A stretch of 64,000 nt of DNA. Origin: Lachnospiraceae bacterium (GTDB lineage Bacteria > Bacillota > Clostridia > Lachnospirales > Lachnospiraceae). Positions 46,385 to 54,304 of this stretch are shown in pieces. The position numbers and the translations under genes were made by a program. Numbering within the stretch: position 1 is the stretch's first letter; the number at the start of each line of letters is the position of its first letter. The DNA lies in NCBI GenBank assembly GCA_021770785.1, contig JAETQH010000002.1, forward strand, positions 62,001-126,000. The letters run 5' to 3'. The notes below the pieces were generated by a model. It had not been told where the DNA came from and made no database searches. It saw only the letters and a list, made by a program, of their open reading frames with translations.

Positions 46385-48349
46385 ATGAATTTAGGTACAG
46401 AAGCTCTGATGGGGAAAAATGCCGCCAGACAATACAATATTGCCGGAACCAGCAAAAACCGTTCCGCCCAGAGGCTCTCTAGCGGTTACCGCATTAACTC
46501 TGCGGCAGATGACGCGGCAGGCTTAAGCATTTCCGAAAAAATGCGCAAACAGATTCGGGGGTTAGATAAAGCCTCCCAAAATATCAATGACGGCACCAGC
46601 TATGTGCAGGTGGCTGATGCTGCCTTAGCGGAAGTACAGTCTATGCTTCACCGTATCAGCGAACTGAGCATCCAGGCGTCTAACGATACCAACACAGCTG
46701 CGGACCGTCTTGCCATTGATAACGAAATTCAGGATTTAAAGCAGGAAATCAACCGGATTTTTGACACCACAGAATTTAACACCCAAAAAATCTGGGATAC
46801 CAACGGAAACAACCAGGTGCAGATTGGAACAGAGCCTGTACCTGCCGTAACCGCAAGATATCAAAATACCTCCCAGGCATTTTCGATTTCAGAGAACAAC
46901 AAGTGGCTCATCGCCTCCTCCGGCTACAAGGTCACCGCCACGAAAGACGATGGCATCCAAGTAAGCTGGACCGGCTATGACGGGAATCCATATGCCACTA
47001 CAAACATCCCCTGGCCTTCCGCGGATTTAGCCGGAACTACTTTAAATATCGAAATCGGTAAATATTTAGATACCGCCACTTACCCGGCATTAGCAAATTC
47101 CGGCATTAACTTCCGGTTAAGCTATAATATTTCGGACGTGGCAACCCTAGATGACGTAGTGAATGCCATTAACGGCACTTCGTTTTCTTCTTCTACTTCT
47201 ACGCCAACCGGGGCAAACATGATAACCTCCGACGGAGTCACCCGCTCGTCTTACAGCAAAAACGGTATCTCCGTAAGCTTTTCTTCCAGCATTAACTATA
47301 CGGCACAGCTTGCGGCAGACCGCATTTTTCAGCTGGGATACACGGATACTGCGTTTATTGAGCCACTCACCACACAGCCGGATAATTTCAACCGGCCAGC
47401 CTCCGATACAGGAACATGGTCCGCCGGCTTTACGCTGGGTACTGCCGCAACCAACCCACTTGCCACCCCAAACTTTAACGGAACCGCAACCTCCTACACA
47501 ACCTACTATTACGGTTATGTCAATGAGCCAAACAATCCCAAGGTTCCCGGCACCGACAGAAACTACTGGTGGTATCACGACAGATATGGTTACTATACCC
47601 CCTCCCATACCCCGCAGGGTACCGGAGGCACACCCCAGTCTGCGGAAAACGCGCTGATTAATCCCGGTTCTTCCGAGCATCCGATTTCTTCCACCCAAAT
47701 GGGAGGTCAGATTCGTGTGGGATATTCCCTTATGGGAAACTATTCTGTCCCCATCGGAAGTTATTCTTCTATCGGCGGTCTCACCATGACTTTAACTGTA
47801 AAGCCGGACACCACCTTAGATGACATCAAGGATTTGTTAGCCGATATTAAAACGGTAGATGTTTATGCCTCCGGTCTTGGCACTGCTTATTCCGGAAGCC
47901 AGTGGGTCAACAAAATTATTCTGGATAAGCCTATCTACCAATCGGAAATCAGCCTGCATATCCAGACCAGCGATGTAGCATATGACCATATCGCCATTAA
48001 TTACCGCTCCCTGCGATTGGGAAATCTGGGACTGTCGGACACCAATACCAAAACCCATGAGGAAGCCCAGAAAGCCATCGCCGCTTCCGCAGACGCCTTG
48101 GCTATTGTATCGGAGCAGCGTTCCCTTTTCGGGGCTTATCAGAACCGTTTAGAATCCGCACATAACACGGTGGGAAATACCGGAGAAAATGTACAAAGTG
48201 CAGAATCACGGCTCCGTGATGCCGATATGGCAGAAGAGATGATACGCTATTCTACGGCAAACATTCTCACCCAGACGGGTGAGGCTGTGATGGCCCAGTC
48301 TAACTCCAAACTAAACCAGGTACTCTCCTTATTACAGTCAGTAGAATAG
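46385..48349 (+). CDS. Flagellin with a long central variable domain
   Basis: 654 residues. N-terminal D0/D1 (RLSSGYRINSAADDAAGLSISEKM; LHRISELSIQASNDTN) and C-terminal D1/D0 (GENVQSAESRLRDADMAEEM; LSLLQSVE) are canonical, so it should polymerise. About 400 residues between them are a Ser/Thr/Tyr/Pro-rich variable region (for example YYYGYVNEPNNPKVPGTDRN) with many potential O-glycosylation sites. The TLR5-contact stretch has SELS in place of the common RELA. Glycosyltransferase genes lie on both sides. Confidence 0.93.
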   Translation: MNLGTEALMGKNAARQYNIAGTSKNRSAQRLSSGYRINSAADDAAGLSISEKMRKQIRGLDKASQNINDGTSYVQVADAALAEVQSMLHRISELSIQASNDTNTAADRLAIDNEIQDLKQEINRIFDTTEFNTQKIWDTNGNNQVQIGTEPVPAVTARYQNTSQAFSISENNKWLIASSGYKVTATKDDGIQVSWTGYDGNPYATTNIPWPSADLAGTTLNIEIGKYLDTATYPALANSGINFRLSYNISDVATLDDVVNAINGTSFSSSTSTPTGANMITSDGVTRSSYSKNGISVSFSSSINYTAQLAADRIFQLGYTDTAFIEPLTTQPDNFNRPASDTGTWSAGFTLGTAATNPLATPNFNGTATSYTTYYYGYVNEPNNPKVPGTDRNYWWYHDRYGYYTPSHTPQGTGGTPQSAENALINPGSSEHPISSTQMGGQIRVGYSLMGNYSVPIGSYSSIGGLTMTLTVKPDTTLDDIKDLLADIKTVDVYASGLGTAYSGSQWVNKIILDKPIYQSEISLHIQTSDVAYDHIAINYRSLRLGNLGLSDTNTKTHEEAQKAIAASADALAIVSEQRSLFGAYQNRLESAHNTVGNTGENVQSAESRLRDADMAEEMIRYSTANILTQTGEAVMAQSNSKLNQVLSLLQSVE

Positions 48350-48370
48350 AGCAGCTTTATAACCAGCAAA

Positions 48371-48459
48371 TCGAGTAGGGAAGATTTTTCCCCTACTCGC
48401 CGCGCGCCCCATGCGCCGCTTCAGTGGCACACTTCCTCTGCATGGGGCTGTGCATGAAA
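48371..48459. repeat. Dispersed two-hairpin repeat, copy 2
   Basis: Hairpin A: CGAGTAGGG 48372-48380 with CCCTACTCG 48391-48399. Then GCGCGCCC and hairpin B: CCCCATGC 48407-48414 with GCATGGGG 48440-48447, loop with CCGCTTCAG. Ends TGTGCATGAAAA. Same layout as 38611-38697. Confidence 0.7.
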
Positions 48460-48461
48460 AT

Positions 48462-48498
48462 ACCCGGAGAAAAACAGAATTTTCCGTTTTCTCCGGGT
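48462..48498. terminator. Bidirectional terminator between convergent flagellin genes
   Basis: ACCCGGAGAAAA 48462-48473 pairs with TTTTCTCCGGGT 48487-48498; GTTTTTA follows on the plus strand. It serves both converging flagellin genes. Confidence 0.85.
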
Positions 48499-48502
48499 GT
48501 TT

Positions 48503-50398
48503 TTATGCCTGCAGTAATTGCAGAACACCTTCTCTGTCTTGGTTTGCCTGAGCCAACATGGACTGGGCTGCCTGAACAACAATATTGGCGCTGCTGTAAG
48601 TCACCATTTCCTCCGCCATATCAGTATCACGTATCTTCGACTCCGCAGCCTGCGTATTTTCCTCTGTATTTTCCAGATTGGAAATCGTTTTCTCCAGGCG
48701 GTTCTCCACTGCCCCATAGTAGGAACGGATAGCAGAAATCCCGTCAATCGCCTCATCCGCAATCGCTATAGAAGAAGTCGCCTTTTCAAAAGACATGACA
48801 TCTATGCTTCTTCCCTTATATAACGCCTCGGAGGATGCGTCATAGGTATTCAATGCCACATATTGTCCGCCCAGCGCTCCCACCTGCAAATACAGCATAC
48901 CGCCGCCACCGGTTACAACTGTTCCTGTTCCGCCGCCACCGGTTCCCGACGTCGTCCCCAAATCCGGGAAGGTGAAGCCGCTGCCATAATGATTTTTATA
49001 GGCGGTTGTGCCGGTGTCAATAACATAGCTGGCCGTATACTTTACGTTTCCGTTCAATACATCCTCTTCCTTTACCGACAGGTTAGACGCTACCACAGAG
49101 CCTGCACCGTCCTTTCCCCTGGCTGCAATAAAATCCTTCGTAAACTGTATTGCCCCGGCATCCTTTGCCACGTTTTTCTCAAAATCCTTGTAGCTAGTGT
49201 ATGCTCCGCCGGAAATATCCCGAATCACCTGGCTCAAGGTATTTCCCGCAATCAGCTTTGACAATATGGTATTAATGCCGCTTCGCAGGCTTCCGGTACT
49301 GACCGTCCCCTGCCCGGAGGCTAACTGCCCCAGATAAAGGGTGCTTAAATATCCAGCCCCGTAAGGCATGGAAGCAGTCTGGGACAAATACGCCTTAATG
49401 TCTGCATCTGTAGAGGAAGAATTCAGGCTATAGGAGAACCAGCCGCTGTCCCCGCTGGCAGTCTGCGCCATCCCTTCCTTAAACCACTTGGGATAACCCT
49501 CTGAATTTTGCCCCAACATTCCTGCCGTCAAAGTGTCCTGCATAATCAGATGGGTCATCTCATGGGCAATGGTGGCCGCCAGTTCCCCATCATTATAATT
49601 ATTGATATTATAATCGGAGGTATCCACATTCATGGTGTATGTCATGACGGTTTCCGCCGATGACCAGCTAATGCTTAACTGCGCAGAAGCTAAGGTATTA
49701 TTTGCTCCGTCAATATTAGCAAGGTTTAAGCCCACCTTTATCCCCGGCGAGGAAGCGCTTTTTAACGCCGGATAAGCCTTCATAATGGCATTTGCCGCCA
49801 ACGCCGCCTGTTCCGCCGCATATGCTGCGATAACCGCCGAATCTCCGGTATAATTAGTGGTATTCGTCTCTGCACCGCTGTCCGGTGTCAGAACATTTCC
49901 GTCCTTATCAATAAAATCCATGGTTACGGTAATGGTCTGGCTCAGACCACCCGCCGAGAGCATGTCAAAGGGACTGATCCCGTCTGTGGAAAAAACATGC
50001 AGCGTATTGTATTGCGTGGTGGCGGAAATCCTGTCGATTTCCTGCGTCAGCTGGTCCACTTCCTCCTGTATGGCACGACGGTCTGCCTCCGTATTGGTGT
50101 CATTTGCCGCCTGTACACATAACTCCTTGCAGCGCTCCATCAAAGAGTGCATTTCCCCTAAAGCTCCCTCCGCCGTCCGGATATAGGAAACACCGTCTCC
50201 CGCATTATCCGCCGCCCTGTCTAACCCGCGTATCTGCCATCGCATTTTCTCGGAAATCGTAAGCCCCGCCGCGTCATCCGCGGAACGGTTGATACGGTAT
50301 CCGCTTGACAGCCGCTCCGTTGATTTCTCTATTCTCTTTTTACCGGTAGAAACCTGACGCGCCGCATTTTCCGCCGTCATGTTGTGCATGATTACCAT
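48503..50398 (-). CDS. Flagellinolysin: flagellin with an internal zinc metallopeptidase domain
   Basis: 631 residues. The ends are flagellin (RLSSGYRINRSADDAAGLTISEKM at 30-53; SKIRDTDMAEEM and LANQDREGVLQLLQA-type C-terminus). The middle (about 150-480) is replaced by a gluzincin peptidase: HEMTH at residues 279-283 and the third ligand Glu308 in WFKEGMAQ. Proteins of this kind are known as flagellinolysins and give the filament proteolytic activity on its surface. All three zinc ligands and the catalytic Glu are present, so it should be active. Convergent with the 654-aa flagellin. Confidence 0.9.
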   Translation of the reverse strand: MVIMHNMTAENAARQVSTGKKRIEKSTERLSSGYRINRSADDAAGLTISEKMRWQIRGLDRAADNAGDGVSYIRTAEGALGEMHSLMERCKELCVQAANDTNTEADRRAIQEEVDQLTQEIDRISATTQYNTLHVFSTDGISPFDMLSAGGLSQTITVTMDFIDKDGNVLTPDSGAETNTTNYTGDSAVIAAYAAEQAALAANAIMKAYPALKSASSPGIKVGLNLANIDGANNTLASAQLSISWSSAETVMTYTMNVDTSDYNINNYNDGELAATIAHEMTHLIMQDTLTAGMLGQNSEGYPKWFKEGMAQTASGDSGWFSYSLNSSSTDADIKAYLSQTASMPYGAGYLSTLYLGQLASGQGTVSTGSLRSGINTILSKLIAGNTLSQVIRDISGGAYTSYKDFEKNVAKDAGAIQFTKDFIAARGKDGAGSVVASNLSVKEEDVLNGNVKYTASYVIDTGTTAYKNHYGSGFTFPDLGTTSGTGGGGTGTVVTGGGGMLYLQVGALGGQYVALNTYDASSEALYKGRSIDVMSFEKATSSIAIADEAIDGISAIRSYYGAVENRLEKTISNLENTEENTQAAESKIRDTDMAEEMVTYSSANIVVQAAQSMLAQANQDREGVLQLLQA

Positions 50399-50425
50399 AT
50401 TCCCTTCCCCTTTTTATCCTTTGCT

Positions 50426-50471
50426 AATCCTACATTCCTTTTTCCTGTGTTGTAACCTTTTTGCCACATTT
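50426..50471 (-). repeat. 46-bp duplicate of the 3' end of the zinc-ribbon gene
   Basis: Matches 50495-50540, the last codons and stop of the next gene, with four mismatches in 46. In the same frame it reads CGKKVTTQEKGM then a stop, so it is a coding remnant, a scar of tandem duplication or partial deletion. Confidence 0.85.
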
Positions 50472-50492
50472 CCAGACGCTTTTATTTTTCTT

Positions 50493-50882
50493 TTAATCCC
50501 ACATTCCTTTTTCCTGCGTCGTAACCTTTTTGCCGCATTTCGGACATTTTAATTTTATCGGCTCCCGGTCCTCATATAGGCTTATCTCATGCTCTGCTTT
50601 TACGTTGCAGTCGCAGGTTCTTCCGTGAAAGGAAGTTCCATCTGTAAAAAGAACCTCCGGAACTGCCTGCAGCTGCCCACAATCCCGGCATTTTCCCAGA
50701 CGGTAGCGGAAAGTCAGGTAATTTGATTTTTTCTCCAACGCCATTACCTTGACCGACCACAAATCCATCAAATCAAAATGGGAATATATTCGTTTTAATT
50801 TATAATCTTTCCTCCCGCAGCCCAAGGGAAATATCTGTTTGTATCCGCAGCCGGGGCAATGTACCTCACAGAGATAGCCCAT
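50493..50882 (-). CDS. Zinc-ribbon protein of unknown function
   Basis: 129 residues with three CxxC-type pairs: CPGCGYKQ (near 9), CRDCGQLQ (near 65) and CPKCGKKV (near 113), plus CDCN, so two zinc ribbons are likely. I do not recognise a named family. It could be a nucleic-acid or protein-interaction module. It lies between a glycosyltransferase and the flagellinolysin, reading the same way. Its 3' end is duplicated just downstream. Confidence 0.75.
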   Translation of the reverse strand: MGYLCEVHCPGCGYKQIFPLGCGRKDYKLKRIYSHFDLMDLWSVKVMALEKKSNYLTFRYRLGKCRDCGQLQAVPEVLFTDGTSFHGRTCDCNVKAEHEISLYEDREPIKLKCPKCGKKVTTQEKGMWD

Positions 50883-50926
50883 TTCTTCCTCCTTCTCTCA
50901 CCTGTATTTTCATATTTACTTTCTGA

Positions 50927-52105
50927 CTATAAAAAGCATTCTACGAGATATTCTGCCCTGCTTTTCCACGTATGTCTCTCTTTTGCGGCAAGATATCCAC
51001 AATCCGCCATCTCCTGTGTGGACGGCATGTGCCCAAACAAGTCAAACACCCGCTCCGGCAGCGCTGCCAAATCCTTCAGGGAAAACATCACCAGCTCTTT
51101 TCCGTCGGTAAATTCCCGACGCAGATAGGTGGAAGCGTCCGTCACCACCGCGCTTCCCGCCAACATTCCGTTGAAAATCCGGTCATGTGCCCCTGCTTTA
51201 AACCAGGTCATAGTATTGAGCACAATTTTACTGTCGTTCATCAAGGGCAATATCTGCGGTGCCAGCACCTTTCCGCCATAATCCAGACAAGGGTTATCAC
51301 TCCATTCGCACTGATCCCAGCCTGTCCCGTACGCCCGCACCCGGATACCATTTTCCACCAAAAGCCGCACTGCCTGCTCTCTGAAAAAGGAAGTGGCGTA
51401 GGAATCAAGGAAACGCATCTTTACAGTAATTTCCTGAATGCGCTGTTCTGAAATATCATTTCGCACGCTCCGCAAATATTCTTCTATGGCAGTTTCCGTT
51501 GTTTTTTCAGGATGGCGCACCAGTTCGCCTAACACCTCCCGTGCCAATACGTCCCCGTCCACCTCCGGAATAGACGTAAAATCCGGTATCATTTTCGCCA
51601 CCGTATAAATGGGAAGCGCCCCTGCATACAGTACATCTATGTTGCGCTCCGTCAAGGGTTTGTGTTTGCAGTGCAGCTCCACCCCTGCATGCGGGAGAAA
51701 ATCGGTCTGCCGGATATTAGGGAAATAACGGCGAATATATTTCACATGGTTGCAATCCGTACAAAGCACAACGGATGTGTCCGGGGCTTTCCTTAAAGGC
51801 TTTTCGTAGTGGAAGGGGTGGTCCATCAGTATATTCAGGTACGGGATACGGTAGGTTTCCCAAAGATTGCGTCCGTCGGGTAAATCCAGGTTGTAACCGA
51901 GGTTGTTGAAAGTGACAACCGCAAACTTTTGGGATTTTTTATTCTCTGCTAAAAGTTCAAGCAATGCCTGCTTGCTGTGCTGCTGCATTCCTGCGTCGTA
52001 CACAAACGAGCAGTAGCCCAGTTCCTCGAATGCATTTTTTAGTTCTCCGGTAAATAAATCAAGAGTGTCGTAGACACCGATGAAATAGATGATTGTTTTT
52101 TTCAT
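50927..52105 (-). CDS. Glycosyltransferase, CgeB/DUF3880-like
   Basis: 392 residues, related in layout to the one at 45007: an N-terminal DUF3880-like half (YLNILMDHPFHYEKPL ... FLPHAGVE) and a GT-B half with AHDRIFNGMLAGSAVVTDASTYLRREFTDGKEL. Probably transfers a sugar to a protein or surface polymer; the flagellins nearby are likely acceptors (inference). The start codon ATG has no strong AGGAGG but a weaker A-rich site. Confidence 0.8.
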   Translation of the reverse strand: MKKTIIYFIGVYDTLDLFTGELKNAFEELGYCSFVYDAGMQQHSKQALLELLAENKKSQKFAVVTFNNLGYNLDLPDGRNLWETYRIPYLNILMDHPFHYEKPLRKAPDTSVVLCTDCNHVKYIRRYFPNIRQTDFLPHAGVELHCKHKPLTERNIDVLYAGALPIYTVAKMIPDFTSIPEVDGDVLAREVLGELVRHPEKTTETAIEEYLRSVRNDISEQRIQEITVKMRFLDSYATSFFREQAVRLLVENGIRVRAYGTGWDQCEWSDNPCLDYGGKVLAPQILPLMNDSKIVLNTMTWFKAGAHDRIFNGMLAGSAVVTDASTYLRREFTDGKELVMFSLKDLAALPERVFDLFGHMPSTQEMADCGYLAAKERHTWKSRAEYLVECFL

Positions 52106-52130
52106 TGTTATCTTTTTTTCCTAAACAGTA

Positions 52131-52541
52131 TTAAAATGCTTTGTAGTTATCACATTCACCCTTACAGCTATTTTTTTTACACTTCAAATCTTTTTCAAAA
52201 TTTTTTACCACAGGTTTTACAGCTGATACCCTCTTTTTTTCTCCAATTCTTTTTAAAGATTGATTGCAATATGGACATGCCAGTGAAATATTAGGCACAC
52301 ATTCTGTCAGGTATTCCTCATCAATACTTTTCTCTATACTATGCTCTAACTGTCCTATATTTACTCTATCATTTTTAAGAAACGCATAGCAATACATGCA
52401 ATGGTTATCGCTCACTTTTCTCAAAAGCTGCTCTAAATTTTTTCCTGCTTTATTTTTATATCCATAATTTATCTTTTCCTGGTATTCAGGAATAAAATCC
52501 GGAATATCTAATAAAAAAGGTTCTTCTGTCAAATCTACCAC
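52131..52541 (-). CDS. HNH-type nuclease, Septu PtuB/TIGR02646-like
   Basis: 136 residues. The zinc/HNH frame is CMYCYAF ... QLEHSIEKS ... NISLACPYCNQSLKR: CxxC, the EH..xKS strand and ACxxCN. This is the pattern of HNH nucleases paired with ATPases in Septu-like and related defence loci. The C-terminus adds more cysteines (LKCKKNSCKGECDNY). It overlaps the ATPase stop by 7 bp and is translated with it. Nuclease activity is inferred from the motif. Confidence 0.75.
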   Translation of the reverse strand: MVDLTEEPFLLDIPDFIPEYQEKINYGYKNKAGKNLEQLLRKVSDNHCMYCYAFLKNDRVNIGQLEHSIEKSIDEEYLTECVPNISLACPYCNQSLKRIGEKKRVSAVKPVVKNFEKDLKCKKNSCKGECDNYKAF

Positions 52542-53467
52542 TCCTCAATTTGCTTTATAATCAGCTTCTGCGCCTTAGTCAAATTTTGATTTTTAACATC
52601 AGCTAACTTTTTCTCATCTTCACTTTCCCACACTCCTGATATTTTATTGTTCAAAAGAGCCCTTAATCTATCATCTATTTTCTCTTTTTCCGATTTCTCT
52701 CCATCCCTCTCCAATACCGCTTCAAATATGTCATACACCTGAGAAATACTGGAAAAATCCCCTGAATCAAGCACCTCAAACTCTCCATTTTGCAATAATA
52801 TCAAATTAGCATTTTCCGTATTTGCTACCAGATCTGCCGAATGAGTTGTGACTACAAAATTCAGTGCGGGAAACTTTTTTCGCAAAAACCCATAAATCTC
52901 TCCACAATTTTTTACAGACAAAAATTCATCAATTTCATCAATTACAACTATCCCAATCTTTTTCGTCTTTTCATAATATACTATCTCTATGAAAAGACGA
53001 AGCAATGCCTGATATCCGCTTGATAAAGTTTCTTTCTCCCCATCTATATAAACTTCCCATCCAACGGTTCCACGTTTAATTTCAAATTGAATGTCCAAAA
53101 ATTCTTTCATTAACTCATTCAACTCATCCGAATAATTTATATAAAAATCCTCGACAGCTTTGGGCGTTCCCCCATAATAAAAGGAATCTTTATGATTAAA
53201 ATTGTCTTCCTTTAAACGATGTATATTAATTTCTTTAGAAAATAAAATCTCCTGTTCCCATTTTGACATAATCTGTGCGATATCAAAATAACGATTTACT
53301 GCATCAATAAAATAATAGGAACTGCCATCGCTATCCTCTATCATTTTTTTCAGTATATCTGATTTACCGCTGGAATTATCTCCAATAATAATAGTATCGT
53401 TATATGGAAGCTTTCCCTCCAATAATATTCTACTCAACCGAATCAGCATATTCTGATAACAACTCAT
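52535..53467 (-). CDS. AAA-type ATPase (ABC-ATPase fold), defence candidate
   Basis: 310 residues. Walker A GDNSSGKSD (near residue 30), signature-like TLSSGYQALLRLF, Walker B IGIVVIDEIDEFL and a switch His in VVTTHSADLV give the order of ABC/SMC-type (AAA_21-like) ATPases. It is shorter than Septu PtuA (about 500). Its start overlaps the gene upstream and its stop overlaps the HNH gene, so this is a tight operon. Likely senses an infection signal and drives the nuclease (inference). Confidence 0.82.
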   Translation of the reverse strand: MSCYQNMLIRLSRILLEGKLPYNDTIIIGDNSSGKSDILKKMIEDSDGSSYYFIDAVNRYFDIAQIMSKWEQEILFSKEINIHRLKEDNFNHKDSFYYGGTPKAVEDFYINYSDELNELMKEFLDIQFEIKRGTVGWEVYIDGEKETLSSGYQALLRLFIEIVYYEKTKKIGIVVIDEIDEFLSVKNCGEIYGFLRKKFPALNFVVTTHSADLVANTENANLILLQNGEFEVLDSGDFSSISQVYDIFEAVLERDGEKSEKEKIDDRLRALLNNKISGVWESEDEKKLADVKNQNLTKAQKLIIKQIEEW

Positions 53468-53762
53468 AAATCACTTTCCACCTCTTATTCATATTTGTAA
53501 TAGATATGGTTCCGCCACCGGTTGTACTTTGAAATCTTTTATCCTTTAAAATCATTTCACACATCTCATCTGTAATTTCGATTTTTAAATTTATTTTTTC
53601 CCTTAAAACAAAAATTCCCTCTACTAACGATATATGTTTAAAATATTTTTTTGAAATATTCAAAGAATCAATGAATGTCCCCAAACTCCTTTGATATTCT
53701 TTTAAATCTCCTTTTGAAAAAGAAAATGACAGCTCCGCAAAATCATCAATTAAATCTTTCAC
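53430..53762 (-). CDS. Probable C-terminal fragment of a DUF262 protein
   Basis: 110 residues read from a GTG that lacks a good ribosome site. The open frame continues 18 codons upstream of it (KFVEYDGGEFKIPGYRNS) into the DUF262 ORF. The end (KRFQSTTGGGTISITNMNKRW) resembles the C-terminal region of DUF262 proteins. I read it as the downstream part of one gene split by a frameshift, possibly with the middle missing. It overlaps the ATPase gene by 38 bp. Confidence 0.55.
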   Translation of the reverse strand: MKDLIDDFAELSFSFSKGDLKEYQRSLGTFIDSLNISKKYFKHISLVEGIFVLREKINLKIEITDEMCEMILKDKRFQSTTGGGTISITNMNKRWKVIYELLSEYADSVE

Positions 53763-53784
53763 AGAATTTCGATACCCCGGAATT

Positions 53785-54273
53785 TTAAACTCTCCTCCAT
53801 CGTATTCTACGAATTTCTATCGGAAGCGTTTGATAACTGATATCGCATTTTTCCTCTCCAAACTTCATAAAAAACTGTGTCGGAACAATATCATATTTTT
53901 CCTCCAATGCTTCCTCAAAATTCTTTGCATGATTAATATCAAGCTCACTGTAATCAAACCCATTTTCCTTAGGACTTTTAAAAAACTTCCCAATAAAATA
54001 GAAATAAAGGCTCATCACTCTCTGCTGGCCATCTAAAATTTCTAACTGCCCTTTTTCATTACGAAATGTATAAATTGGCGGGATAGGTAAATCCCTGACC
54101 AGAGAAGTTGCCAACTCCTCCACCTGCTCTTTTGTCCAACGATATTTCCGTTGATATTCCGGTATCACAAAAACATTTTCATGCACTCCTTCCACTAACG
54201 CTTTGAAGCCCATATCTGTTTTATATTGCTGAATACTGATTTTATTGTATATTTCTAATAAAGAAGCTGCCAT
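53785..54273 (-). CDS. DUF262 (ParB/GmrS-like) domain protein, apparently truncated
   Basis: 162 residues. The DUF262 signature is clear: VIPEYQRKYRWTKEQVEELATSLVRDLPIPPIYTF and LEILDGQQRVMSLYFYFIGKFF. DUF262 is the nucleotide-binding half of GmrSD and Brig-type modification-dependent nucleases. Normal proteins continue with an IFERLNTGG-type segment, missing here: the frame ends LPIEIRRIRWRRV and stops, while another frame carries a plausible continuation (KFVEYDGGEFKIPG). A frameshift or deletion is likely unless the two ORFs act as separate subunits. First gene of the DUF262-ATPase-HNH operon. Confidence 0.75.
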   Translation of the reverse strand: MAASLLEIYNKISIQQYKTDMGFKALVEGVHENVFVIPEYQRKYRWTKEQVEELATSLVRDLPIPPIYTFRNEKGQLEILDGQQRVMSLYFYFIGKFFKSPKENGFDYSELDINHAKNFEEALEEKYDIVPTQFFMKFGEEKCDISYQTLPIEIRRIRWRRV

Positions 54274-54304
54274 ACCGTATTCTCCCCTTTTATTTCAAAC
54301 AATG

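Noticed and set aside
47147-47698. 183-residue minus-strand ORF opposite the flagellin variable region
   Set aside because: It is an antisense shadow of the Gly/Thr-rich flagellin insert and has no start signal.
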